A stretch of DNA of 64,000 nt from Alloscardovia omnicolens (GTDB lineage: Bacteria; Actinomycetota; Actinomycetes; Actinomycetales; Bifidobacteriaceae): the NCBI GenBank assembly GCA_040702985.1, contig CP159991.1, forward strand, positions 558,001-622,000, read 5' to 3'. Under the pieces are notes generated by a model. It searched no databases and was not told the origin of the DNA. It was given only the letters and a program-made list of their open reading frames with translations. The translations under genes and the position numbers were made by a program. Positions 1 through 8,585 of this stretch are shown piece by piece. The first letter of the stretch is position 1. Each line of letters opens with the position of its first letter.

Positions 1-533
1 CAGTCGGTGTAGATGCTGCTCGCTATTCATTGGCTCGCACATCTTATAACCAAAATCTGGATATTGATTTAGGTTTGCTAGCTTCCCATACTAATGAAAA
101 TCCTGTGTATTATGTGCAGTACGCTTTTGCTCGTTCTCAGAATGTGGATCGTAATGCTGCAGCAGCAGGTATTAGCTATGACGGGGCAGACTTAAGTTTG
201 CTTGATACTGCTGCAGACTCTGAACTTTTGGCTGAATTGGCGTTATATCCATCTGTTGTCAGCACAGCAGGCGATTTGCGTGAACCTCACCGTTTAGCAC
301 ATTATGCCGAGGAGTTGGCTGGCAAATATCACAAGTGGTATGCCGCTGAACGTGTTGTTCCTATGGAATTGACTGAAGCTGAAGCTGCTCGTGACGATGC
401 TGAACAACTGCGCATTGCTAAGAATCCTGAGACTGCTCGTGCAGCTGCTCGTTTGAAGCTCAACGATGCTGCAGGCCAGATTTTAGCTAATGCTTTGGGG
501 CTCTTGGGAGTTACTGCTCCAGAAAAGATGTAA
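1..533 (+). CDS. argS: Arginyl-tRNA synthetase, C-terminal part (5' end outside window)
   Basis: This is the C-terminal part of arginyl-tRNA synthetase, which charges tRNA-Arg in the cytoplasm. The open frame runs in from the left edge (first full codon at base 3), so the start is not in the window. The reading DAARYSLART followed by TNENPVYYVQYAFAR is the conserved end of the class I catalytic core. The rest, with HRLAHYAEELAGKYHKWY and a final block of about 60 residues, is the helical anticodon-binding domain. The HIGH and KMSKS regions lie upstream and cannot be checked. lysA follows after 117 bp on the same strand, an arrangement common in actinobacteria. A weak GC hairpin at about 562-591 followed by TTT may partly attenuate read-through, but it is too poor to call a terminator. 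Confidence 0.95.
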   Translation, partial: VGVDAARYSLARTSYNQNLDIDLGLLASHTNENPVYYVQYAFARSQNVDRNAAAAGISYDGADLSLLDTAADSELLAELALYPSVVSTAGDLREPHRLAHYAEELAGKYHKWYAAERVVPMELTEAEAARDDAEQLRIAKNPETARAAARLKLNDAAGQILANALGLLGVTAPEKM

Positions 534-650
534 CAGCACGTATGCTTTGAGATAAAGTTGGGCGTTGGCGGTCAGCTAGCGCCTTTACTATAAGTACTAC
601 GACTATCAAAAGCTACAAGCGACAGTAAAACGCAATAGAAAGATGCGCGC

Positions 651-2063
651 ATGACAACTCCAGATATTACTCGAATTTGGCCAAGCGGTGTACAGACTAA
701 TGCTGCGACCGGTGTATGGGAAGATCGTGGTGTGAGCTTTGAAGATCTTGCTCAAACCTACGGTACGCCACTGTATGTAATGGATACAACGGACGTAGCA
801 GATCGTGCGCGCTATTTTGTGCACACTGTGCGTGACGCTTTTTCTAATACAACCGCTCATGTTAGTTTTGCGGGTAAAGCCTTCTTGAGTAAGGAAATTG
901 CGCGTATTGTGACTGAAGAAGGTATGTTTGTGGATACCTGCACCTTCGGAGAAATGAAAATTGCTTTGGCAGCAGGCGTACCAGGGCGTCGTCTTGTGTT
1001 GCATGGTAACAATAAGTCGGACGAAGAAATTCGTCTGGCGATTGAGAATGATTTCGATAAAATCGTTGTCGATGAACCGCATGAGCCAGCACGTATTGCA
1101 CGTATTGCGAATGAACTAGGTAAGCGCGCTCGCGTGATGGTACGTGTGACTGTTGGCGTGCACGCAGGTGGGCATGAGTACATTTCCACAGCGCATGAGG
1201 ATCAAAAGTTTGGTATTGCTCTGCTTGCAGCCAATCATGCTGACGTGAGTGATGTGCAATCTGTAGAATTCTTTGATCAAGTAGCTCACGGTCCAGCAAT
1301 TTCAGTGATGCATGAGATTCTCAATCTCCAGGAAGACTTGGAGCTCGTGGGCATTCATTCTCATATTGGTTCTCAAATTCATGATGCTGATGCTTTTATT
1401 GCTGCTGCTGAACGCGTTATGGTTCTCCGCCGAGCATTCTACGCCACAGATGGCTATGTGGTTCCAGAAATTGATTTGGGTGGCGGATACTCTGTTGCTT
1501 ATGTTGAAGGTGATGCATCCATGGATATTGAAAGTACTATGGCTCGTATTGCTGCAGCACTTCATGAGGATTCAGCTCGTGCAGGGTTGCCACTTCCAAC
1601 AGTGAGTTTTGAACCTGGCCGATGGATTGTGGCACCAGCAGGCTACACAATTTATCGTGTGGGAACAGTCAAAACTGTGCAACTCGAAGGCGGTTCTTCT
1701 CGCGTGTATGTGAGTGTGGACGGCGGTATGAGTGACAACATTCGTCCAGCACTGTATGGTTCGCAATACACTGCTGTGATTACAAACCGATCTTCTGCTT
1801 CAGATCAAACTGTGCAGGCTCGCATCGTAGGTTCTCACTGTGAATCCGGTGATATTGTTGTGCACGATGTGGAGCTTCCGGCCGATGTTCAGCGTGGCGA
1901 TTTGCTTGCAGTGCCAGTTACGGGCGCATATGGTCGTACGATGGCTAGCAATTATAATCAGATTTTGCGTCCGGCTGTGGTAGCTGTGAATGAATCAGGG
2001 TCGCACGTCATGATGCGCCGTGAAACTGTGGAAGACTTGCTCAGCCTCGACGTCAGCGAATAA
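651..2063 (+). CDS. lysA: Diaminopimelate decarboxylase
   Basis: PLP-dependent group IV decarboxylase that converts meso-diaminopimelate to L-lysine, the last step of lysine synthesis. The 470 residues are somewhat longer than the usual 420-450. Visible family features are the N-terminal YGTPLYVMD motif, SFAGKAFLS with the PLP lysine (around residue 82), HGNNKSDEEI, the barrel motif HSHIGSQI, the glycine-rich phosphate loop DLGGGYS, FEPGRWIVAPAG, and the C-terminal HCESGDI block with the active-site cysteine. The ATG at 651 has only a weak AG-rich stretch upstream, so a slightly different start is possible. Downstream, 375 bp separate it from the next gene. In many bifidobacteria hom and thrB follow lysA; here they do not. 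Confidence 0.95.
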   Translation: MTTPDITRIWPSGVQTNAATGVWEDRGVSFEDLAQTYGTPLYVMDTTDVADRARYFVHTVRDAFSNTTAHVSFAGKAFLSKEIARIVTEEGMFVDTCTFGEMKIALAAGVPGRRLVLHGNNKSDEEIRLAIENDFDKIVVDEPHEPARIARIANELGKRARVMVRVTVGVHAGGHEYISTAHEDQKFGIALLAANHADVSDVQSVEFFDQVAHGPAISVMHEILNLQEDLELVGIHSHIGSQIHDADAFIAAAERVMVLRRAFYATDGYVVPEIDLGGGYSVAYVEGDASMDIESTMARIAAALHEDSARAGLPLPTVSFEPGRWIVAPAGYTIYRVGTVKTVQLEGGSSRVYVSVDGGMSDNIRPALYGSQYTAVITNRSSASDQTVQARIVGSHCESGDIVVHDVELPADVQRGDLLAVPVTGAYGRTMASNYNQILRPAVVAVNESGSHVMMRRETVEDLLSLDVSE

Positions 2064-2116
2064 GAATACTCGCCGAGAAATACTCGCCAAGAATAAGAGG
2101 CTGTTCTAAGTAGCCG

Positions 2117-2206
2117 ATGAATACGGTCAGGCATGGCCATGTGGGGCGCACACGTATAACGTGTGCTAAATACCTACTTGCATCTCCTATGGTTGACCGT
2201 ATTCAT
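2117..2206. repeat. 90-bp palindromic element with perfect 13-bp inverted termini
   Basis: ATGAATACGGTCA (2117-2129) is the exact inverse of TGACCGTATTCAT (2194-2206). Inside lie a second perfect inverted repeat, GCACACG (2148-2154) and CGTGTGC (2160-2166), and the 10-bp palindrome CATGGCCATG (2132-2141). The right arm runs into TTTTC. As RNA it would fold into a long closing stem around a hairpin. It lies between lysA and the promoter of the next gene. It could be a structured RNA, a large terminator, or a MITE-like insertion, but I see no clear target-site duplication. The structure is seen directly; the function is unknown. Confidence 0.6.
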
Positions 2207-2281
2207 TTTCGCGACTGAAAAAATCCGTCCCAAGAACTCACAGAAATAAAGCAAGTCCTCACATCGCCACTATGCGATGTA

Positions 2282-2438
2282 TTGACTCACGTCTGAAGTC
2301 TATATATACTAAGTCAGGAAAATTTAATACCGTACAGCTCATACCTTTCACAATTTCTGGTGAACTGTACGGGCTCGCGTTCCTTTACAGGGGCAAGAGC
2401 AAGAACTGGCAAGAAATTGTGGAGAGAAAAGGTTCACG
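2282..2438 (+). promoter_or_regulatory. Strong promoter and folded 5' leader of the NMT1/THI5-type gene
   Basis: TTGACT (2282-2287) and TATACT (2305-2310) are separated by 17 bp, close to the sigma-70 consensus, which puts the transcript start near 2317. The leader of about 120 nt carries a two-part hairpin: CGTACAG (2331-2337) pairs with CTGTACG (2365-2371), and directly inside it TTCAC (2347-2351) pairs with GTGAA (2360-2364). A weaker GCTC/GAGC pair (2373-2376, 2397-2400) follows. A long folded leader before a vitamin or nucleoside-precursor transporter gene suggests a riboswitch. It does not match the TPP, FMN or purine riboswitch consensus as I know them. Confidence 0.6.
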
Positions 2439-3540
2439 ATGCCACGAACATCTATTAGTCGTATTCTATCTACAGTTATTAGTTCTGCAACAGCCCTCGC
2501 TTTAGCTGCATCTTTGGCTGGATGCGCACCATCATCTCAAGAAAAAGCAGACGATAATAATCTCAAAACTGTTTCCTTTATGCTCAGCTGGGCTCCAGAT
2601 ACGAATCATATTGGCGCATACGTGGCAGCGGCGCGCGGCTATTTTAAGCAGGAAGGCTTGAAAGTAGACATCGTTGCTACCTCCCAAGCAGGTGCCGAAC
2701 AGTCGGTGTCTTCAGGTGCGGCCGATTTTGCACTATCCAATACTTTTAATGTGGGTGTGGCCAATATTAAAGATGCAGGGCTGAAAGTGATAGCTCAAAT
2801 TCAGCAACGTACTTCAGCAATCTGGTGCTCCTTAAAATCAAATAAAGATATTACGCAGCCTCGCGATTTTGACGGTAAAACTTTTGCTACTTTTGGTGCG
2901 AATGAGTCTGATGCTGTTATTCGCCGTATGATTCAAACTGACGGCGGTAAGGGAACCTTCGATAAAGTGACGGTGGGTACGTCCACTTTCCAAACTTTAA
3001 GTTCCGGCAAAGCAGATTTCGGTGGCTTCTATAGCACCTGGGAAGGTGTGCAAGCACAGATGTATGGTCCATGCGCTCAACTGCTGGACTGAGCCTGATT
3101 ATGGTGTGCCAGGAAATGCAGACGAAATTGGCGTCATCACTTCTGATCAGAAGATTTCACGTGACAAGAAAACTGTTGAAGGCTTTACTCGCGCAATTCA
3201 AAAGGGATACACGTGGGCATATCTGCATCCAGATGAGGCTGCACAAATTCTTGTAGATGGGGCTCAAGGGGCTAAACTTGATCCTGAATTCGTCAAGCGT
3301 TCCATGCAAGTGATTGTGGATGGTAATTATTGGGGTAAGCGCGATGATGTGGCATCAGGTGCTTTCACCATCGGAACAATGGATCCACAAGGCGCTCAAG
3401 AATATTTTGACTTTGTCGCTGACGCAGGTGCATATACAGACGCAAATAATCAAAAAGTCACAACTGCACCGAAGGCAACTGAACAAATAGATAAAAACTT
3501 CCTGATTTCAGGAACAGATATTGTAAAGGCAATTCAATAA
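2439..3540 (+). pseudogene. ABC transporter substrate-binding lipoprotein, NMT1/THI5 (SsuA/ThiY-like), frameshifted
   Basis: The N-terminal part (from ATG 2439) has a lipoprotein signal ending in SLAGCAP, then typical NMT1/THI5 sequence: LSWAPDTNHIGAYVAAARGYFKQ, the substrate-loop reading SSGAADFALS, and FYSTWEGVQAQMYG. This frame stops at 3090-3092. The rest (TEPDYGVPGNADEIGV to the end) continues in the +1 frame and ends at TAA 3538-3540. Removing one base within about 3061-3090 gives a single 366-residue protein of normal family length. This family binds small ring compounds such as thiamine-pyrimidine precursors. The stop overlaps the start of a nucleoside hydrolase (TAATG), which hints at nucleoside or pyrimidine-precursor uptake. 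No ATPase or permease lies beside it, so it is an orphan component. Real inactivation versus sequencing error is unresolved. Confidence 0.8.
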
Positions 3541-4532
3541 TGACTGCGCGCGTTATTCTCGACTGTGATACGGGCATTGACGATACTCTAGCTCTTATGT
3601 ACCTTTTTGGCTCTGACGATGTAGAGCTGCTCGGTGTTGTAGGCACGTTCGGAAATGTTACAGAAGATCAAGCAACGCGCAATAATCGTGTTTTGCTTGA
3701 CGCTGCTGGACTCTCTCATGTGCCAGCGTATCATGGCGAACCAGTGCCGTCATTCGAGCAGAATGCACACGAATATGTGGTTGATGAAGGGTGCGAACGT
3801 TTCCATGGAAAAAACGGTTGGGGAGGAGCCACTCTTCAGCTGCCTAGTCATGTGCAGCGCGGTCAGATTTTAGACGGCGGTGTTGAATTTGAGGCTGAGG
3901 TTGTGCGCAAGTATGGCACAGACGTAACAGTTATTGCCACCGGTCCTTTGACCAATATTGACGCATTGTTGACTCGATATCCGCAATTGGCAGAAAAACT
4001 GCATCTGGTTATTATGGGTGGCGCACTTACACAGCCAGGTAATTGCTATAACTTAATCAGTGAAACCAATATGGTGAACGATCCAGAAGCTGCAAACCGT
4101 GTTTTCCACAGCGGGGCAGATATTACTGTTGTGGGTATTGATGTTACGCATCGCACCTTAATGACTCGTAAGCATAGAGAAGAATTTGAAGTGCAGGGTG
4201 GATGCACTGGAGAATTCCTTGCCCAGGCTTTGGATTATTACATGAATGCAAACGAGCAGGCTGATCCTGTGTTTATGGCGGGCTCACCACTGCATGATCC
4301 GTTGGCTGTGGCTGTTGCGCTGGATCCGCAGTTAGTGCAGTGTTTCCCTATTAACTTGATGGTGGACTTAGAAGGTCCGCAGCGAGGTAGAACCGTAGGA
4401 GATCCTACGCTGATTAATGCTCCAGCTGAGCGCGTGCGCATGGCATTAACGGTTGATGCGCAGCGTTTTGTGTCTGAATGGAAACGCCGAGTACTTACTG
4501 CTTGCCAACGCATGAATGCAATTTTGCGTTAG
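3540..4532 (+). CDS. Inosine-uridine-type nucleoside hydrolase
   Basis: Member of the IU-nucleoside hydrolase family, which splits ribonucleosides into base and ribose in the cytoplasm. The calcium-binding N-terminal motif reads DCDTGIDDTLAL (family DxDxGxDD), and the later VIATGPLTNID, IMGGA and SPLHDPLAVA segments carry further metal- and ribose-binding residues. Its 330 residues match the family. The ATG overlaps the stop of the upstream binding-protein gene (TAATG), so the two are probably translationally coupled and share the folded-leader promoter. Pyrimidine versus purine preference cannot be told from the motifs. No terminator-like hairpin with a T-run follows; the hairpin sequence at 4564 is better read as the HspR operator of clpB. 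Confidence 0.9.
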   Translation: MTARVILDCDTGIDDTLALMYLFGSDDVELLGVVGTFGNVTEDQATRNNRVLLDAAGLSHVPAYHGEPVPSFEQNAHEYVVDEGCERFHGKNGWGGATLQLPSHVQRGQILDGGVEFEAEVVRKYGTDVTVIATGPLTNIDALLTRYPQLAEKLHLVIMGGALTQPGNCYNLISETNMVNDPEAANRVFHSGADITVVGIDVTHRTLMTRKHREEFEVQGGCTGEFLAQALDYYMNANEQADPVFMAGSPLHDPLAVAVALDPQLVQCFPINLMVDLEGPQRGRTVGDPTLINAPAERVRMALTVDAQRFVSEWKRRVLTACQRMNAILR

Positions 4533-4563
4533 AACAGACAGATAAAAGAACGCCATCCCAAAA

Positions 4564-4584
4564 CTTGAGTCGGTTGCACTCAAG
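4564..4584. promoter_or_regulatory. HAIR element (HspR operator) upstream of clpB
   Basis: CTTGAGT (4564-4570), a 7-bp spacer and ACTCAAG (4578-4584) match exactly the HspR-associated inverted repeat consensus CTTGAGT-N7-ACTCAAG of actinobacteria. The flanks extend the symmetry to about 10 bp per arm. It lies about 100 bp before clpB, a known HspR target in Streptomyces and Bifidobacterium. HspR with DnaK would repress clpB until heat or protein damage titrates DnaK. hspR itself is not in the window. Confidence 0.92.
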
Positions 4585-4686
4585 TTTGGGAATAACTTTA
4601 TGTGGAAACTGTTATACATATCAGAAACACGAAAGCTCACATGACGGGTATTCAGTATTCATGCGAGCGAGGAATAGAGGTCTGAT

Positions 4687-7320
4687 ATGGAACAGAAATT
4701 TACAACTATGGCACAGGAAGCCATTTCTTCTGCAGTGCAAAGTGCATCTGCAGCGGGAAATCCTCAAGTAGAAACCTTGCACATTGTTGACGCTCTGCTT
4801 ACCCAAGAGCAGGGCGTGGTTCGTGGCTTACTTGAAGCAGCGGGAGCAGACGTGCAATCTATCGGTGCTGCAATTCGTCAGGGATTAGTAGCTTTACCGC
4901 GAGTGAGCGGAACAACTGCTGCTCAAGCATCAGCTGCGCGTTCAGTTGAAGCAGCTTTGGTTGATGCGCAGAAAATCATGCAAGAGATGGGAGATGAATA
5001 CATCTCTACTGAGCATGTGCTCATTGCGGTTGCTCAAGGACAATCTGAGGCAGCAGAAATCTTGCAAAAGTTTGGTGCAACTGCTCAAGCTCTTAAAAAG
5101 GCAGTACCAAATGTGCGCGGCGGAGCAAAGGTAACCAGTCCAGATGCCGAGGGATCGTACAAGGCTCTTGAAAAATACTCCACTGATCTCACAGCACGCG
5201 CTCGCGAAGGCAAGCTCGATCCAGTTATTGGTCGTGATAAGGAAATTCGTCGCGTTATTCAAATCCTCAGTCGACGCACGAAGAATAATCCTGTCTTAAT
5301 TGGTGAACCGGGCGTGGGTAAAACTGCCGTTGTTGAAGGTTTGGCACAACGCGTAGTTGCAGGAGATGTGCCAACAACTTTGCAAAATAAGCGTGTGATT
5401 ACCCTAGATATGTCCTCGATGGTGGCAGGTTCTAAATATCGCGGTGAGTTTGAAGAGCGTTTGAAGTCAGTTCTTGAAGAAATTCAGCGTTCAGACGGCA
5501 ATATCATCACCTTTATTGATGAGATTCATACCATCGTGGGGGCAGGTGCTACGGAAGGCTCCATGGATGCCGGCAATATGCTCAAGCCTATGCTTGCGCG
5601 CGGTGAGCTGCGTTTGATTGGTGCAACCACATTAGATGAGTATCGCGAAAATATCGAGAAAGATCCAGCTTTGGAACGTCGATTCCAACAGGTCTTTGTG
5701 GGTGAGCCAAGCGTTGAAGATACGGTTGCTATTTTGCGTGGCTTAAAAGAGCGCTATGAAGCACATCATAAGGTGACGATTGGTGATGACGCGTTAGTGG
5801 CTGCCGCTGCCTTGTCGAATCGTTATATTTCAGGACGTCAGCTGCCAGATAAAGCAATTGATTTAGTTGATGAAGCAGCAGCTCATTTGCGTATGGAATT
5901 AGACTCCTCTCCGGAGGAGATCGATGAGTTGAGCCGTCGTGTTACGCGTTTAGAGATGGAGGAAATGCAGCTCAAGAAGTCTGAAGATATTGCATCTCAA
6001 GAACGTCTTGAAAAGCTGCAGGCTGAACTAGCTGATACGCGTGAACAATTGGCTGGATTGAATGCGCGCTGGGAATCGGAGAAGAGCGGACACAATAAGG
6101 TGGGTGATTTACGTGCTCAGCTTGATGCTTTGCGCGTAGAAGCAGACAAAGCTACGCGTGAAGGCGACTTGGAGAAGGCATCGCGCATTTTGTATGGCGA
6201 GATTCCTCAGATTCAAAAGGAATTGGCCGCGGCTGAGCGCACGGCTGATGAAGTGCATGACGAAACAAACGAAACTGAGCCAATGGTTCCTGACCATGTA
6301 GATGCTGATTCTATTGCTCAAATCGTGTCAGATTGGACAGGTATTCCAGTTGGCCGTCTGATGCAGGGAGAAAACGAGAAACTTCTTCATATGGAAGAAG
6401 AGCTAGGTAAGCGTGTTATTGGTCAAAAAGAAGCAGTACGCGCTGTGTCTGATGCTGTACGTCGTTCGCGTGCTGGCATTTCTGACCCGAACAGGCCAAC
6501 TGCAAGTTTTATGTTCCTGGGGCCAACCGGTGTGGGTAAAACTGAGCTGGCGAAGGCTTTGGCTGATTTCCTCTTTGACGATGAGCGTGCTGTGGTGCGT
6601 ATTGATATGAGCGAGTATATGGAGAAGTCTTCCGTATCTCGACTGATCGGTGCTGCTCCTGGCTATATTGGGTATGAAGAGGGCGGTCAGCTCACCGAAG
6701 CTGTACGTCGTCGCCCATACTCCGTTGTGCTCTTTGATGAAGTAGAAAAGGCGCATTCAGAAGTCTTTGATATTTTGCTGCAAGTTCTTGATGACGGTCG
6801 TCTTACCGACGGACAAGGTCGAACGGTGGACTTTAAGAACACGATTTTGATTATGACATCAAATTTGGGTTCCCAATTCCTCGTTGCTGGTGATCTTGAA
6901 GAAGACGAACGCAAGCAAGCTGTGATGAATGCTGTGCATGCTCACTTCAAGCCTGAATTCATCAACCGTTTGGATGACCTGATTGTTTTCGAACCACTAA
7001 CACGTGATGAGTTGGCGCATATTGTGGATATTCAAGTCAATGCTGTGGCTGCACGCTTAACTGATCGCCGTATTACCTTGGATGTATCTAAGTCTGCTCG
7101 TGAATGGTTAGCTGATATGGGTTACGATCCAGCTTATGGCGCACGACCACTACGCCGACTCGTGCAAAGTGAAGTTGGTGATCAGCTCGCGCGAATGTTG
7201 CTGGCTGGTGCAGTACATGATGGCGACACGGTGTTGGTTGACCAAACAGGTGGTGAACATTTGGAGTTAACTAGCTGGGCAACTGAAGATGTGCAGCTTG
7301 GTGAAGGCCTAGATAAGTAA
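4687..7320 (+). CDS. clpB: ATP-dependent disaggregase ClpB (Hsp104 family)
   Basis: ClpB forms a hexameric AAA+ ring that, with DnaK, pulls polypeptides out of aggregates. The 877 residues have the full architecture: N-terminal Clp-N repeats (about 1-145), AAA-1 with Walker A GEPGVGKT and Walker B FIDEIHT, a middle coiled-coil domain (about 400-530, rich in E, L and R, typical of ClpB and absent from ClpC/ClpA), then AAA-2 with [14 protein letters not shown] and [11 protein letters not shown] and sensor motif TSNLGS, and the C-terminal D2-small domain with GARPLRR. The ATG at 4687 is preceded by a GAGG-type ribosome site. The HAIR element upstream places it in the HspR regulon. A clear terminator follows. 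Confidence 0.98.
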   Translation: MEQKFTTMAQEAISSAVQSASAAGNPQVETLHIVDALLTQEQGVVRGLLEAAGADVQSIGAAIRQGLVALPRVSGTTAAQASAARSVEAALVDAQKIMQEMGDEYISTEHVLIAVAQGQSEAAEILQKFGATAQALKKAVPNVRGGAKVTSPDAEGSYKALEKYSTDLTARAREGKLDPVIGRDKEIRRVIQILSRRTKNNPVLIGEPGVGKTAVVEGLAQRVVAGDVPTTLQNKRVITLDMSSMVAGSKYRGEFEERLKSVLEEIQRSDGNIITFIDEIHTIVGAGATEGSMDAGNMLKPMLARGELRLIGATTLDEYRENIEKDPALERRFQQVFVGEPSVEDTVAILRGLKERYEAHHKVTIGDDALVAAAALSNRYISGRQLPDKAIDLVDEAAAHLRMELDSSPEEIDELSRRVTRLEMEEMQLKKSEDIASQERLEKLQAELADTREQLAGLNARWESEKSGHNKVGDLRAQLDALRVEADKATREGDLEKASRILYGEIPQIQKELAAAERTADEVHDETNETEPMVPDHVDADSIAQIVSDWTGIPVGRLMQGENEKLLHMEEELGKRVIGQKEAVRAVSDAVRRSRAGISDPNRPTASFMFLGPTGVGKTELAKALADFLFDDERAVVRIDMSEYMEKSSVSRLIGAAPGYIGYEEGGQLTEAVRRRPYSVVLFDEVEKAHSEVFDILLQVLDDGRLTDGQGRTVDFKNTILIMTSNLGSQFLVAGDLEEDERKQAVMNAVHAHFKPEFINRLDDLIVFEPLTRDELAHIVDIQVNAVAARLTDRRITLDVSKSAREWLADMGYDPAYGARPLRRLVQSEVGDQLARMLLAGAVHDGDTVLVDQTGGEHLELTSWATEDVQLGEGLDK

Positions 7321-7348
7321 AATTAACTGCAAGCACTAGATAATGAAG

Positions 7349-7392
7349 AAGCTCTCTGTAGTCTGATTGATGACGCTGCAGAGAGCTTTCTT
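7349..7392 (+). terminator. Rho-independent terminator after clpB
   Basis: AAGCTCTCTG (7349-7358) pairs with CAGAGAGCTT (7379-7388) as a 10-bp stem, followed by TTCTT. It lies 29 bp past the clpB stop. Confidence 0.85.
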
Positions 7393-7414
7393 GTGCCGGC
7401 ATTAAAGTAGAAGC

Positions 7415-7996
7415 ATGAAAAATATCAGCATCGAAAATAATGATTTGCAAGATCCTAGCCGTTTTATTCACGGTTATAAAGTGATGGTTGAGCTTAATAA
7501 CGGTCAACTTAACCGGTATGATGTGGTAACTCGTCATCCAGCCGCAAGTTTAGCTGATCTTAATCGCGATGAAGGCGATGCGGTGTCCATTGTTGTTAGC
7601 TCGCCTGAAAAAGACAAAATGCTAATTATTAAAGAATATCGTCCTCCTATCAATGGGTATGTGTGGGCTTTTCCTGCTGGGCTGATAGATGCTGAGGATG
7701 TTAGTTTTGAGCAGGCAGCTAGGCGTGAACTCAAAGAGGAAACTGGCTACGATGTGATGCACGTTGATGATGTTTTGCGCGCTACCTACACGTCTCCAGG
7801 TATGACCAATGAAACTGTAGCTTTTGTGTATGTAACAGCTGATCCTGAACAATTTGATGCTCATCAGCACTTGGAAGACAGTGAAGATATTGAAGTACGC
7901 TGGGTAACGCGTGGTCAGGCTCGTGAGATTTTAGAGGGCAGTGATTCTATTGATCAGCGCATGGCATTAGTGCTTCATGAATTTATAGAAGAATAG
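7415..7996 (+). CDS. Nudix hydrolase, ADP-ribose pyrophosphatase-like
   Basis: Hydrolase of nucleoside diphosphates linked to another moiety, closest in layout to ADP-ribose pyrophosphatases. The Nudix box is visible in the middle of the 193-residue protein: AFPAGLIDAED, then AARRELKEETGY, with the REL-EE-G metal-binding core intact and a slightly longer spacing before it. IIKEYRPPINGYVW just upstream and TYTSPGMTNE downstream are typical of the ADP-ribose subgroup. It begins 22 bp after the clpB terminator and is followed 6 bp later by an acetyltransferase, probably co-transcribed. In actinobacteria such enzymes often serve NAD or ADP-ribose turnover; the true substrate is not shown by the sequence. 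Confidence 0.85.
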   Translation: MKNISIENNDLQDPSRFIHGYKVMVELNNGQLNRYDVVTRHPAASLADLNRDEGDAVSIVVSSPEKDKMLIIKEYRPPINGYVWAFPAGLIDAEDVSFEQAARRELKEETGYDVMHVDDVLRATYTSPGMTNETVAFVYVTADPEQFDAHQHLEDSEDIEVRWVTRGQAREILEGSDSIDQRMALVLHEFIEE

Positions 7997-8002
7997 TGTG
8001 AT

Positions 8003-8503
8003 ATGTCTGTGATTTTGCGCAAACCAACTGAATCCGATTGCAGTGCGATTGAAGATATGGTGCATGAATTTGAGTTGGAGCAATCGGCTCATGATGGCGG
8101 TTTCTGGCAAGAAGGACACTTTGACTACAATACGTGGCTAGAAGAATCACGTCGCGCGGAAACGAAGCCACTTCACGAAGGATTTGTGAGAGCAATACAG
8201 TATGTGCTCTTTGACGAGAACTCGCAAGCGGTGGGCTTTGCCAACTTGCGCTTGGAACTCAACGATTATTTACATGAACAAGGCGGGCACATTGGATATT
8301 CTGTACGTCCCAGCCAGCGGGGACGAGGCTACGCAAAAGAACTGCTCCATCAAGCATTAGAATATGCTTTTGCACACGGAATTCAGCCCGTTCTGGTCAC
8401 ATGCCATGAGAACAATGCTCCAAGTCGAGCAGTTATTCTTTCGCAGGGCGGAATTTTAGAAGACGTGCGAGATGGGGTTGAGCGGTACTGGATAGGGAAG
8501 TGA
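8003..8503 (+). CDS. GNAT-family N-acetyltransferase
   Basis: Small (166 residues) acetyl-CoA-dependent N-acetyltransferase. The GNAT fold is visible: an N-terminal beta-alpha segment ILRKPTESDCSAIEDMV, beta-strands QAVGFANLRLELN and GGHIGYSVRPSQRGRGYAKELL, the last being the acetyl-CoA pyrophosphate loop (R-x-x-G-x-G/A), then LVTCHENNAPSRAVILSQGG with the motif B asparagine. The substrate is unknown. It follows the Nudix gene by 6 bp and ends at a strong bidirectional terminator facing the leftward copper ATPase gene. Confidence 0.85.
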   Translation: MSVILRKPTESDCSAIEDMVHEFELEQSAHDGGFWQEGHFDYNTWLEESRRAETKPLHEGFVRAIQYVLFDENSQAVGFANLRLELNDYLHEQGGHIGYSVRPSQRGRGYAKELLHQALEYAFAHGIQPVLVTCHENNAPSRAVILSQGGILEDVRDGVERYWIGK

Positions 8504-8523
8504 TTCGTTCTATATAAGTTGTA

Positions 8524-8564
8524 TTGAGCGGGGTCGCTTCTCTTGCGCACCCCGCTCAATTGTT
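8524..8564. terminator. Bidirectional terminator between convergent genes
   Basis: TTGAGCGGGGT (8524-8534) and ACCCCGCTCAA (8549-8559) form an 11-bp GC-rich stem. It is followed by TTGTTATTT on the plus strand, and it also lies just after the end of the leftward ATPase gene, with A-rich sequence on that side. Confidence 0.85.
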
Positions 8565-8585
8565 ATTTATGAATATTACTGCAAC

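Noticed and set aside
2272-2505. 77-codon open frame over the precursor-transporter leader
   Set aside because: It overlaps the promoter and structured leader and the true lipoprotein start, with no ribosome site and no family features.
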